A stretch of DNA of 64,000 nt from Stenotrophomonas sp. MMGLT7 (GTDB lineage Bacteria > Pseudomonadota > Gammaproteobacteria > Xanthomonadales > Xanthomonadaceae). The stretch is taken from NCBI RefSeq assembly GCF_021168555.1, contig NZ_JAJOZS010000003.1, positions 1-64,000 on the forward strand, written 5' to 3'. Under the pieces are notes generated by a model. That model made no database searches. It had not been told where the DNA came from and saw nothing but the letters and a program-made list of their open reading frames with translations. Within the stretch, counting starts at the first letter, position 1; each line of letters starts with the position of its first letter. A program made the position numbers and the translations under genes. Positions 18,717-27,688 of this stretch are shown in pieces.

Positions 18717-20165
18717 TCAGTGACGGTCCCCTGGCGGCAGCATCCGCCAGTCGAAGTCGTAGTCCCATTGATCGAAGTACAGGTTGCCGCCGCGCCATTC
18801 GGCCTCGCCGCGCTGCGAATCCACCGTCTCGGAGCGGAAGAAGCGCTTGGCCGGCACCAGCGGTTGCGTCCAGTCGTCGTTGAAGGCGATGCGGTACGCG
18901 TCCAGCCCGCCGAAGTAGAAGTCGCGCAGTGCCGGATCGTCGCTGTCGAGCGCGCCGGTGGTCACGTCCATCGGCACCCAGCCGTACGGCGCCAGGTACA
19001 TCCAGCCCCAGTCGTGCATGTTGTCGTAGCCGACGGCGTCGTCGGAGAAGGTCCAGCCGGACTGCCAGCGCGCGGGGATGCCGTTCATGCGCAGCAGCGC
19101 GATCAGCAGCAGCGTCTGCTGGCCGCAGTCGGCGTGGCCGGCGTGCAGCGCGTAGTCGCTGATGTTGGACAGGGTCGAGTACTCGCGCGCGCCGGCCCAG
19201 GGAATGCGGTCGACCGCGGCGAACAGCTTGCGGGCGATGCGGTAGGGATTGGTCTCATCGCCCACCACCTGCCTGGAGAACTCGCGCAGCGCCGGGGTGA
19301 ACACCACGTGCGGCGGCCGCGGCTGCAGGTACGGCGCCAGTCCGGCGCTGGCCGGTGCCGGCACCACCTTGTCCGGGTCGATGTCGAAGTGGCGCGCGTA
19401 GACGGTCAGCTCGTAGCTGATGGAGAACTTCGTCGGCCGGCCTGCCACTGCCGGCGCCTGCAGGTACGCGGTGCGCTGCAGCGCGTCCTCGGCCGCGGGC
19501 TCGCCGCCGGCCGGCACGCTGCCGACCCAGCGGATGTCTTCCTGCTGGCCGGGGATGGCGCGCGGATAGGGAATCCAGGCGCGCACGGTCTCGCCGGCCG
19601 GCACCGCGTCGGCATGCACGGTGAGCGACTGGGTCACGCGCAGGCGGCGCGGCGCCAGGCTGGTGGAGGCGCTGTCGCGCGCGGCCTCGATCACCTCGCG
19701 GTGATGCGGGTTCAAGGTCTCGTAGGGGCCACTGCGCAAGGGCCGCACCGGCGGCGCACGGCGCGCGGCGGCGGCGGGGCTCAGCCGGAACAGGTTGGAC
19801 GGCGCGCGGTTGAAGTAGCGGCGCTGGCCGTCGATGTCCAGGTGCTCGATCAGGCCGGCCGCGTCCCAGGCGGCGAACTCGTCCTCGCGCAGGTCCGGGA
19901 TCGCGTTGCGGATCCTGGCCTTGGCCTGCTCGGCGTCCAGCCCGAAATCCAGGCGGATGCGGCGCATGCGCTCGCGCTCGAACTCGAGCCGCTCGCGCTG
20001 CGCCTGCGGCAGCCGCCGATCCGCCAGCGCCTGCGCGATGGCGGCCTCGGCCTGCGCGAACTGCCCGCGGTCCACCTGCGCGACCACCTGCTGCAAAGTC
20101 GCAACGGCCTGCGCGGCCGCCGCCGGGATCGCCGCCGCCAGCACCGCGGCGAGCAGCGATCGCAC
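18717..20165 (-). CDS. exported transglutaminase-fold cysteine protein
   Basis: A protein of about 482 residues with a signal peptide (RSLLAAVLAAAIPAAAAQA), a helical N-terminal region, a beta domain, and a C-terminal transglutaminase-like core. The papain-type triad is complete: Cys347 (HADCGQQ), His384 (NMHDWGW) and Asp400 (VPMDVT). Bacterial proteins of this fold are usually cysteine proteases or peptide-modifying enzymes in the periplasm. No ATG is available: GTG at 20165 gives an ideal signal peptide; GTG at 20279 or TTG at 20288 would add a poorly conserved-looking 38-41 residue extension. It is the first gene of the minus-strand arm and diverges from the NlpC/P60 gene. Confidence 0.85.
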   Translation of the reverse strand: MRSLLAAVLAAAIPAAAAQAVATLQQVVAQVDRGQFAQAEAAIAQALADRRLPQAQRERLEFERERMRRIRLDFGLDAEQAKARIRNAIPDLREDEFAAWDAAGLIEHLDIDGQRRYFNRAPSNLFRLSPAAAARRAPPVRPLRSGPYETLNPHHREVIEAARDSASTSLAPRRLRVTQSLTVHADAVPAGETVRAWIPYPRAIPGQQEDIRWVGSVPAGGEPAAEDALQRTAYLQAPAVAGRPTKFSISYELTVYARHFDIDPDKVVPAPASAGLAPYLQPRPPHVVFTPALREFSRQVVGDETNPYRIARKLFAAVDRIPWAGAREYSTLSNISDYALHAGHADCGQQTLLLIALLRMNGIPARWQSGWTFSDDAVGYDNMHDWGWMYLAPYGWVPMDVTTGALDSDDPALRDFYFGGLDAYRIAFNDDWTQPLVPAKRFFRSETVDSQRGEAEWRGGNLYFDQWDYDFDWRMLPPGDRH

Positions 20166-20288
20166 GAACCACTGGCGCCGGGCGGCGAGGGCTGCAATAA
20201 CAGGGGGACGACAGCGGCTTGCCACGGCGGCACTTCCCGGGGGGTCGGGTGGAAGCGGGGGGTGATCGTTGTGTAGCACGCGGCCCAA

Positions 20289-20340
20289 CCACCGTCAATA
20301 ATTTATTCTTGCAATCGAACATCAAAGGAATAACTATTCA
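20289..20340. promoter_or_regulatory. AT-rich divergent control region
   Basis: The short gap between the divergent minus and plus arms of the muropeptide block is conspicuously A+T-rich (for example AATAATTTATTCTTGCAATC) in otherwise very GC-rich DNA. It is the natural place for back-to-back promoters and a regulator site. No exact -10/-35 pair is assigned; AAAGGA just before 20341 can serve as a ribosome-binding site. Confidence 0.5.
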
Positions 20341-20373
20341 ATGACCTCGTACCCGGAGACAGCGCGGCCATGA
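20341..20373 (+). CDS. possible 10-residue leader peptide
   Basis: ATG at 20341 opens a ten-codon frame encoding MTSYPETARP whose TGA overlaps the ATG of the NlpC/P60 gene (ATGA). AAGGA precedes it at a usable distance. Such an overlap could couple translation of the following gene to the leader. It is equally possible that this ATG is fortuitous and only 20370 is used. Weak support. Confidence 0.3.
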   Translation: MTSYPETARP

Positions 20374-21791
20374 AAAGCCTGCTTCGTTCCCTCGCGCCGC
20401 TGCCGCGCCGCATCGTCGCGGCGGTGTTGCTGCTGGCGTTGCTGGCGCCGGGCGCCAGCGCCCGCCAGCCGCTGGCGGTCGATGCGGACACCGGGGTCGT
20501 CGCGCTGTCGCGGCAGCAGCTCACGCCGCAGCACTGGATCGACCTGCAGCCCGATCCGGACAGGCCGATCCTCGACCGCGCCGCGATCGATGCGCAGAAC
20601 GCACGCATGCGTGCGCTGGATCCGGCGATCCACGACCTGCGCGCGTTGCCGCAGCCGATGCCGGCGGCCTGGGTGCGCGAACGGATCGGCGAGCTGTCGT
20701 CCCCGCCCAGCCGCCCGCTCTACGACGCGGCCGGCCAGCGGATCGACGCCGCCACCCTGGCGCGGCTGCAGGCCAACCTGGTGCTGGACGCGATCCCGGC
20801 CACGCAGCCGCTGCGGTACGGACTGGTCGTCCATCGCGCCGCGCTGCGCGCATTCCCGACCTCGTTGCGGGTGTTCAGCCGCATCGGCGACACCGACATC
20901 GACCGTTTCCAGGAATCGGCGCTGTTCCCCGGCGATGCGGTGGTCGTGCTGCACGAAAGCGGCGACGGCCAATGGGTGTTCGTCGCCAGCGAGCGCTACT
21001 ACGCCTGGATGGAGAAGGCCTTCGTCGCCACCGGCAGCGCCGAACAGGTGTTCGGCTATGCGCGCAAGACGCCCTACCGCATCGTCACGGGTCCCACCGC
21101 CTTCACCGCGTACACGCCCGAGCAGCCGCAGGTCTCGCGGCTGCAGCTGGACATGGGCGTGCGCGTGCCGGTGCTGGCCGACTGGCCGCCGGACGCGCCG
21201 GTCAACGGCCAGCAGGCCTACACCTCGTACGTGATCGAACTTCCCATCCGCGACGCCGACGGCCGCCTGCAGCTGGTTCCCGCGCTGCTGCCGCGCACCG
21301 CCGACAGCGCCGCCGACTACCTGCCGCTGACCCCGCGCAACCTCATCGCACAGGCCTTCAAGTTCCTCGGCGAGCGCTACGGCTGGGGCCACGACTACGG
21401 CACCCGCGACTGCAGCGGCTTCGTCTCGGAGATCTACCGCAGCTTCGGCGTGCTGGTTCCGCGCAACACCAGCGCGCAGGCGGTCAGCCCGGCGCTGGAC
21501 CGCATCGCCTTCGACACTACCGACGGCAGCGCCAAGCGCATGGCCGCGGTCGAGGCGCTGCAGGTCGGCGACCTGGTCTACATCCCCGGCCACGTGATGG
21601 TCACGCTCGGCCACGACCAGGGCCTGACCTACATGATCCACGACACCGCCGGCGGCGGCTGGCGCGGGCCCGACGGCAAGCGCGTGTCCGCACACCTGAA
21701 CGGGGTGTCAGTGACGCCGCTGGAGCCGATGCTGGCCAGCGACACCGCCAGCTACGTCGACCTCATCACCAACATCCAGCGCATCCGCTGA
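20370..21791 (+). CDS. exported SH3/NlpC-P60 endopeptidase (YkfC-like)
   Basis: Cysteine endopeptidase of 473 residues, predicted to cut between D-Glu and the diamino acid of stem peptides. It has a signal peptide (MKSLLRSLAPLPRRIVAAVL to ASA), a helical linker, two SH3-like beta regions (about 150-310, for example LFPGDAVVVLHESGDG), and a C-terminal NlpC/P60 domain. Catalytic Cys348 lies in TRDCSGFVSE, His408 in IPGHVMV and the third polar residue is probably His424 (MIHDT). The immediately downstream gene encodes L-Ala-D/L-Glu epimerase, the same pairing as ykfC-ykfB of Bacillus, which strongly supports action on murein peptides. GGAG precedes the ATG by eleven bases. Confidence 0.92.
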   Translation: MKSLLRSLAPLPRRIVAAVLLLALLAPGASARQPLAVDADTGVVALSRQQLTPQHWIDLQPDPDRPILDRAAIDAQNARMRALDPAIHDLRALPQPMPAAWVRERIGELSSPPSRPLYDAAGQRIDAATLARLQANLVLDAIPATQPLRYGLVVHRAALRAFPTSLRVFSRIGDTDIDRFQESALFPGDAVVVLHESGDGQWVFVASERYYAWMEKAFVATGSAEQVFGYARKTPYRIVTGPTAFTAYTPEQPQVSRLQLDMGVRVPVLADWPPDAPVNGQQAYTSYVIELPIRDADGRLQLVPALLPRTADSAADYLPLTPRNLIAQAFKFLGERYGWGHDYGTRDCSGFVSEIYRSFGVLVPRNTSAQAVSPALDRIAFDTTDGSAKRMAAVEALQVGDLVYIPGHVMVTLGHDQGLTYMIHDTAGGGWRGPDGKRVSAHLNGVSVTPLEPMLASDTASYVDLITNIQRIR

Positions 21792-21801
21792 AAGACCATC
21801 A

Positions 21802-22899
21802 ATGAAGATCACCGACATACAGCTCGGCATGCTGCGGGTGCCGCTGAAGACCCCGTTCAAGACCGCGCTGCGCACCGTGGAGACGGTCGAGGACGTGGTG
21901 GTGCTGATCCGCACCGACAGCGGCCACACCGGCTACGGCGAGGCGCCGGCCACCGCACCGATCACCGGCGACACCCACGGCTCGATCATCGAGGCCATCG
22001 ACACGTTCATCAAGCCGCGGCTGATCGGCCAGGAGATCGCCAACCTCAACCACATCGTCGGGCTGATCCAGACGACGATGGAGCGCAACACCAGCGCCAA
22101 GGCGGCGGTGGAGATCGCCGTGTACGACCTGTGGGCGCAGCTGTACGGCGCGCCGCTGTACAAGCTGCTCGGCGGCGGCGATCCGGTGATCACCACCGAC
22201 ATCACCATCAGCGTGGACTACATCGACAAGATGGTGGCCGACTCGCTGTCGGCGATCGAGCGCGGCTTCGAGTCGCTGAAGATCAAGGTAGGCAAGGACA
22301 TCGGCCTGGACATCGAGCGGGTCAAGGCGATCCACGCCGCTGTCGAGGGCCGCGCGCTGCTGCGCCTGGACGCCAACCAGGGCTGGACCGCCAAGCAGGC
22401 GGTGCATGCGATGAACACGCTGGAGGAAGCCGGCGTGGTGCTGGAACTGCTGGAGCAGCCGGTCAAGGCGGCCGACATCGACGGGCTCAAGTACGTCACC
22501 GAGCGCGTGCACACGCCGGTGATGGCCGACGAGAGCGTGTTCGCCCCGACCCAGGTGTTCGACCTGATCGAGCGCCGCGCCGCGGACATCATCAACATCA
22601 AGCTGATGAAGACCGGCGGCATCTCCAACGCGATCCGCATCGCCGACATCGCCTCGCTGTACGGCATGCAATGCATGATCGGCTGCATGATCGAGTCGAG
22701 CATCAGCGTGGCCGCGGCGGTGCACGTGGCGGTGGCCAAGTCGGACGTGATCACCAAGGTGGACCTGGACGGCCCGTCGCTGGGCCTGTTCAACCCGGTC
22801 GAGGGCGGGGTGAACTTCAACGAGTCGGAGATCACCATCAGCGATGCGCCGGGGCTGGGCATCCGCGAGATCCACGGGCTGGAGATGCTGAAGCCATGA
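21802..22899 (+). CDS. ykfB: L-Ala-D/L-Glu dipeptide epimerase
   Basis: Enolase-superfamily epimerase of 365 residues that converts L-Ala-D-Glu from peptidoglycan to L-Ala-L-Glu so that ordinary peptidases can use it. All active-site residues are present at almost the same numbers as the Bacillus enzyme: Lys160 and Lys162 (LKIKVGKD), metal ligands Asp190 (RLDANQGW), Glu218 (LLEQPV) and Asp243 (MADESV), and Lys267 (INIKLMKTGG). No signal peptide, so cytoplasmic. The start lies ten bases after the NlpC/P60 stop, so the two are co-transcribed. Dipeptide specificity is inferred from motifs and context; other dipeptide epimerases share the fold. Confidence 0.94.
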   Translation: MKITDIQLGMLRVPLKTPFKTALRTVETVEDVVVLIRTDSGHTGYGEAPATAPITGDTHGSIIEAIDTFIKPRLIGQEIANLNHIVGLIQTTMERNTSAKAAVEIAVYDLWAQLYGAPLYKLLGGGDPVITTDITISVDYIDKMVADSLSAIERGFESLKIKVGKDIGLDIERVKAIHAAVEGRALLRLDANQGWTAKQAVHAMNTLEEAGVVLELLEQPVKAADIDGLKYVTERVHTPVMADESVFAPTQVFDLIERRAADIINIKLMKTGGISNAIRIADIASLYGMQCMIGCMIESSISVAAAVHVAVAKSDVITKVDLDGPSLGLFNPVEGGVNFNESEITISDAPGLGIREIHGLEMLKP

Positions 22900-22991
22900 T
22901 GCCTTCGAGCGCCCCTGCCCTGGTGATGCCGCAGATCGCCGACGTGCTCCCACGCTGCATGCCGACCAGCGGAATTACAGGCAGGAACGCT

Positions 22992-23424
<433 letters not shown>

Positions 23425-23470
23425 GCAAGGATGATTGCCTGCCATGCCCCGCGGAGACCATGATCGCGCC

Positions 23471-24322
23471 ATGCCACCCCTGGTAAAAATCCGCTCCGAA
23501 CGCGACAGCATGTCGGCCATCGAACGCCGCATCGCCGACTTCATCCTCGACAACGCCCACCTGCTGCGCGACTACTCCTCCCAGCAACTGGCCAGCGCCC
23601 TGGGCATCAGCCAATCCAGCGTGGTCAAGTTCAGCCAGAAACTCGGCTTCCGCGGCTACCCCGACCTCAAATACTCCGTCGGCGAAGCCGTCGCCCGCGC
23701 CGGCAACGGCCATTCCGAGCAGGCGGCGCCCACCGATGCGCCGGGCGATGCCTACACCCGCCTGGACGAGAACCTGCGCCAGAGCAAGGCCGCCGCCGAG
23801 GAGGAAACCCGCCTGCTCAACCCGCGCCAGACCATCGAGGCCATCGTCGCCCTGCTCGACGGCGCGCCCAAGGTGTTCGTCTGCGGCCTCGGCGACGATG
23901 GCCTGTTCGCGCGCGAGTTCGCCATGCGCCTGTCGCTGCTGGGCATGCTCACCGTGCACCACTCCGACCCGATCCTGATGATGTCCAACCTGTCGGCCGC
24001 GCGCAGCGGCGACGTGCTGCTGATGTTCTCAGAGTTCGGCAAGCTGGCGCCGATCAGCCAGCTGTCGCGGCAGTTCCAGGCCTGCGGCGGCAAGGTGGTC
24101 TCGATCACCCGCCATACCGCCAACCCGCTGCGCGCGCTGGCCGACGCCTCGCTGGCGATCTCGGCCCACGACGACGCCCCGCACGTGGAACAACTGCTGT
24201 ACCGTTCCTCGCTGCAGTACCTGCTCGATTTCCTGTTCGTCCTGCTGTGCCAGGCCAATCCCGAACGGGATCGCCAGCTGGCGATGAACCTGGAACGCGT
24301 CGGCCAGTTGCTCGATGCCTGA
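23471..24322 (+). CDS. RpiR/MurR-family transcriptional regulator
   Basis: A 283-residue regulator: N-terminal RpiR-type helix-turn-helix (about 20-75, with SQQLASALGISQSSVVKF) and a C-terminal SIS phosphosugar-binding domain (about 125-265, with VFVCGLGDDG and LLMFSEFGK). MurR, a close relative, senses MurNAc-6-phosphate, so a peptidoglycan-derived effector fits this position between epimerase and permease. The SIS core SxxG-type loop is modified here (FSEFG), which might change effector specificity. Start at 23471 avoids an extra non-conserved leader. It is separated from the epimerase by the long inverted repeat and probably has its own promoter or is read through. Confidence 0.9.
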   Translation: MPPLVKIRSERDSMSAIERRIADFILDNAHLLRDYSSQQLASALGISQSSVVKFSQKLGFRGYPDLKYSVGEAVARAGNGHSEQAAPTDAPGDAYTRLDENLRQSKAAAEEETRLLNPRQTIEAIVALLDGAPKVFVCGLGDDGLFAREFAMRLSLLGMLTVHHSDPILMMSNLSAARSGDVLLMFSEFGKLAPISQLSRQFQACGGKVVSITRHTANPLRALADASLAISAHDDAPHVEQLLYRSSLQYLLDFLFVLLCQANPERDRQLAMNLERVGQLLDA

Positions 24323-24344
24323 TCCCTCTGCCACCGGAGCCCCC

Positions 24345-25193
24345 ATGCCCTCCATTGCGCATTCCCTGCCGCCCCGCGTCGCCGCCCCCCGGGCGATGTC
24401 GGCGATCCACCGACTGCGCAGCTACGGCGCGGCGCTGCTGGCACTGGTGTCGATGCAGGCCGCGGCCGCGACCACGGCACCGGTGGTCGCGCCGCTGGCG
24501 CAGGCGCGGCAACTGGTGGTGGTGACCAGCCCCGACTGGAACGCCACGCACGGGCAGCTGCGGGCCTTCGAGCGCGACGCCTCCGGCCGCTGGCAGGCGC
24601 TCGGCGAGGGCTTCGCGGTGGCGCTGGGGCGCAGCGGCAGCGCCTGGGGCGAGGGCCTGCATCCGCAGCCCGCCGACACCGACGCGGGCCCGCGCAAGCG
24701 CGAGGGCGACGGCCGCAGCCCGGCCGGGGTCTTCGCCATCGGCGAGGCGTTCGGCTATGCCGAGCGGATCGACAGCTCCCTGCCCTACCGGCCGATGCGC
24801 CAGAGCAGCTACTGCATCGACGTGGCGGACTCGCCGCTGTACAACCGCATCGTCGACGCCGAGCAGGTCGGCGCCGAGGCCGTGGCCGGCTCCACCGAGC
24901 CGATGCGGCTGGACCTGCACAACGACGGCGACCGCCGCTATCGCGAGGGCTTCGTGATCGAGCACAACCCGCGTGCGCAGCCGGGCCTGGGCAGCTGCAT
25001 CTTCGCCCACCTGTGGCGCCGCCCCGGCGAGGCCACCGCCGGCTGCACCGCGATGGAACCGGCCAACATGCACCGGCTGCTGGCCTGGCTCAAGCCCGAG
25101 GCACGGCCGTTGTTCGTATTGCTGCCGCAGGACGAGTACCGGCGCCTGCAGGCGCCATGGGGCCTGCCCGACATCGCCGGGGCCGCGCCGTGA
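24345..25193 (+). CDS. exported YkuD-fold L,D-transpeptidase-like protein
   Basis: A 282-residue exported protein with a YkuD catalytic core. The active-site pattern is present as IFAHLW (His222) and TAGCTAM (Cys234). Before it, DGRSPAGVFAIGEAFG is a typical YkuD strand-loop. In other bacteria this fold makes or breaks bonds to meso-diaminopimelate, so it belongs with cell-wall chemistry; whether this one is a transpeptidase or an L,D-peptidase cannot be told. Start at 24345 (GGAG upstream) gives an N-terminal extension before the signal peptide; 24396 (MSAIHRL) is an alternative with a more standard signal. The final TGA overlaps the GTG start of the permease. Confidence 0.85.
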   Translation: MPSIAHSLPPRVAAPRAMSAIHRLRSYGAALLALVSMQAAAATTAPVVAPLAQARQLVVVTSPDWNATHGQLRAFERDASGRWQALGEGFAVALGRSGSAWGEGLHPQPADTDAGPRKREGDGRSPAGVFAIGEAFGYAERIDSSLPYRPMRQSSYCIDVADSPLYNRIVDAEQVGAEAVAGSTEPMRLDLHNDGDRRYREGFVIEHNPRAQPGLGSCIFAHLWRRPGEATAGCTAMEPANMHRLLAWLKPEARPLFVLLPQDEYRRLQAPWGLPDIAGAAP

Positions 25194-26491
25194 GCGCGAC
25201 CGGGAACGACGATCCGCGCCTGGTCCGCGCGGTCAGCCGCTGGCAGATCGTCGGGCTGTCGATCAACGACGTCATCGGCAGCGGCATCTACCTGCTGCCG
25301 GCCGCGGCGGCGGCGCTGCTGGGGCCGATGAGCCTGTGGGCGGTGCTGCTGGCGGGGCTGGCGGTGGCGCTGCTGGTGCTGTGCTACGCGCAGGCGGCCA
25401 GCTACTTCGACCAGCCCGGCGGCAGCTATCTGTACGCACGCGAGGCGTTCGGCCGCTTCGCCGGCTTCGAGATCGGCTGGATGATCTGGCTGACCCGCAT
25501 CAGCTCGGCCGCGGCGCTGAGCAACGGCCTGGCCGACGCGGTGGCGCGCTTCTGGCCGGCGGCCGGTGGCGATGGCGCGGCGCGGCTGTTCGTGGTCGCC
25601 GGATCGCTGGCGTTCCTGACCGGGATCAACGTGATCGGGGTGAAGTCGGCCGCGCGTACCGGCGTGGCGCTGGTGATCGGCAAGCTGGTGCCGCTGGTGC
25701 TGTTCGTCGGCATCGGCATCTTCTATGTCGACTGGTCGTGGGCGTTCTCCGGACAGGCGCCGGACCCGCGCAACCTGCGCAACCTCGGCGAGGCCGCGTT
25801 GCTGCTGCTGTTCGCCTACGCCGGCTTCGAGAACATCCCCGCCGCCGCCGGCGAGTACAGGAACCCGCGCCGCGACGTGCCGTTCGCGCTGATCACCATG
25901 ATCGTCACGGTGACGCTGATCTACGCCGCGGTGCAGGTGGTGGCGCAGGGCACGCTGCCCGGCATCGCCAGCTCGGCCACGCCGCTGGCCGATGCCGCCG
26001 CGCGCTTCAGCGGCGAGGGGCTGGCGCTGATCCTCACCGTCGGCGCCACCATCTCGATCCTGGGCACCACCAGCAACACGGTGATGCTGGGCCCGCGCTT
26101 CCTGTTCGCGCTGGCCAAGGACGGCTTCGGCCCGGCGTTCCTGGCGCGGGTGCACCCGCGCTTCCACACCCCCGCCGCGGCGATCGTCGTGCAGGGCGTG
26201 GTATCGCTGGCGCTGGCGCTGTCGGGCACCTTCGTGCAGCTGGCGCTGCTGTCGATGGTGACGCGGCTGTTCGCCTACATCGGCACCGCCGCGGCGGTGA
26301 TCGTGCTGGCGCGCAGGTACGGCGGCCGTCCCGGCGCGCTGCGGCTGCCGGGCGGGCCGGCGATCCCGGTCGCCGCGCTGCTGCTGTCGCTGGCGCTGCT
26401 GGCCAGCGCCAGCTGGCAGAACCTGGCCGCCGCGGGCGTCGCGCTGCTGGTGGGCGCGGTGATCTACCGCTTTCCGCGCAAGGCCGGCTAG
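25190..26491 (+). CDS. APC-family amino-acid permease
   Basis: Inner-membrane permease of 433 residues with about twelve hydrophobic helices. The first helix contains the APC signature loop INDVIGSGIYLLP, and FAYAGFENIPAAAGEYRNPRRDV is the conserved helix 6/loop. GTG is used as start within a GTGA overlap with the YkuD-fold gene, implying tight co-translation. The cluster suggests it imports amino acids or small peptides released from peptidoglycan (for example L-Ala, D-Ala or dipeptides), but transporter specificity cannot be read from sequence. A REP palindrome follows immediately after the stop. Confidence 0.88.
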   Translation: MSATGNDDPRLVRAVSRWQIVGLSINDVIGSGIYLLPAAAAALLGPMSLWAVLLAGLAVALLVLCYAQAASYFDQPGGSYLYAREAFGRFAGFEIGWMIWLTRISSAAALSNGLADAVARFWPAAGGDGAARLFVVAGSLAFLTGINVIGVKSAARTGVALVIGKLVPLVLFVGIGIFYVDWSWAFSGQAPDPRNLRNLGEAALLLLFAYAGFENIPAAAGEYRNPRRDVPFALITMIVTVTLIYAAVQVVAQGTLPGIASSATPLADAAARFSGEGLALILTVGATISILGTTSNTVMLGPRFLFALAKDGFGPAFLARVHPRFHTPAAAIVVQGVVSLALALSGTFVQLALLSMVTRLFAYIGTAAAVIVLARRYGGRPGALRLPGGPAIPVAALLLSLALLASASWQNLAAAGVALLVGAVIYRFPRKAG

Positions 26492-26499
26492 GCAGCACT

Positions 26500-26557
26500 G
26501 TAGGAGCGAGATCGGGCTTTACCGGTAGAGCCTCATCGCGACTGAAGTCGCTCCTAC
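26500..26557. repeat. REP palindrome, family A, left arm shortened
   Basis: Right arm is complete (ATCGCGACTGAAGTCGCTCC) while the left arm has lost the CTTCAGTCGC part (TAGGAGCGAGATCGGG). It lies between the convergent permease and LysR genes, a likely site of bidirectional transcription end. Confidence 0.85.
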
Positions 26558-26565
26558 GGTCGCTC

Positions 26566-27516
26566 CTACACCGGACCTCGAACGGGCTGCGCGCGCGTGA
26601 CGGTCGCCAGGGCCGGCGACGGCGCCTCCCGCCCGGCGCCTGGGCCGCCCTCGCCGTCGCGCGGGCGGCCCAGGACCTCCAGCAGCGAATCCAGGCTCGG
26701 CAGCCGCAGTCCCTTGCGCCAGACCAGGTGGATGGTGACCTGGCGGTACCTGTCCTCCACCTCGTGCGACATGACATCGTGCCTGTGCGGCAGGCACTCG
26801 AGCATGCTCCGGGGCAGCAGCGCCAGGCCCGCGCCCGCCGCCACGCAGGCCACCATGCCGTTGTACGACTCCAGCTCGATCAGCTTGCCCCAGGTGGCAT
26901 CGTCCTGGCGGAACCAGTCCTCGAAACGACGCCGATAGGCGCAGTTGGGGCGGAACGCGTAGATGTTGAAGCCGTTTATGTCCCGGGCCCTGGCGATCGG
27001 TTTCAGTCCCAGCGCGGAGATGACCACCAGCTCCTCCTCGTAGAGGGCGACGGCATCGAGCAGCGGATGCGTCACCGGCCCGTCCACGAACGCGGCGGCG
27101 AGGCGGCCGTCCAGCACACCGTCGATCAGGTCGCCCGACGGCCCGGTGCTGAGGTCGAGCAGCACGTTCGGGAAGCGCCGGTGGTACTCGGCCAGCACCG
27201 GCGAGATCCGGACCGCGACCGTGCTCACCAGCGCCCCGAGCGACAGCACGCCCTTGGGCATGATCCCGGAGACCGAGGATCTGGCCTCGTCGGCCAGGCT
27301 CAGCAGCCGGTTCGCGTAGTCGAGGAAGTTGCGCCCCGACGCCGACAGGCGCAGGCGCTGCTTCTCGCGGATGAACAGCTCCGCGCCCAGTTCGTCCTCC
27401 AGCTGGCGGATGCGCGTGGTGAGGTTGGACGGCACCCGGTGCAGGCGCCGGGCGGCGGCGTTGATGCTGCCCTCCCGTGCCACCGCGACGAACATGGCCA
27501 ACTGCGGGAAATCCAC
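26566..27516 (-). CDS. LysR-family transcriptional regulator
   Basis: A 316-residue LysR-type regulator. The winged helix-turn-helix is at residues 1-62 (MDFPQLAMFVAVAREGS, AAARRLHRVPSNLTTRIRQL, with FIREKQRLRLS), and a substrate-binding domain runs from about 90 to 290. It is transcribed divergently from the alcohol dehydrogenase and acetolactate-synthase-like genes, the standard arrangement for a LysR protein controlling its neighbours. The effector is unknown. The last 25 residues (GREAPSPALATVTRAQPV) look like low-complexity extension reaching towards the REP element. Confidence 0.92.
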   Translation of the reverse strand: MDFPQLAMFVAVAREGSINAAARRLHRVPSNLTTRIRQLEDELGAELFIREKQRLRLSASGRNFLDYANRLLSLADEARSSVSGIMPKGVLSLGALVSTVAVRISPVLAEYHRRFPNVLLDLSTGPSGDLIDGVLDGRLAAAFVDGPVTHPLLDAVALYEEELVVISALGLKPIARARDINGFNIYAFRPNCAYRRRFEDWFRQDDATWGKLIELESYNGMVACVAAGAGLALLPRSMLECLPHRHDVMSHEVEDRYRQVTIHLVWRKGLRLPSLDSLLEVLGRPRDGEGGPGAGREAPSPALATVTRAQPVRGPV

Positions 27517-27688
27517 GGCATTCTCTTTTCGTGACTGACTTGCTTAGTTTTATTCAGTTTAAAGAAACATGGCAAGGGAGTAACGTCCTTCGCCGTCAAG
27601 CGCGACTGGCGCGATGCCGCCTCCCCGATCGATCCCCGGTCCGGAACAGGCGCACACCGGCGCCAAGCCAGATGCAGAGGCCAGGACC
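27517..27688. promoter_or_regulatory. LysR/alcohol dehydrogenase divergent region
   Basis: The 172-base gap contains an A+T-rich island (27535-27570, including TTGCTTAGTTTTATTCAG and TTTAAAGAAAC) in GC-rich surroundings. It should hold the promoters of both divergent units and the LysR binding site. No unique T-N11-A box is assigned. Confidence 0.45.
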
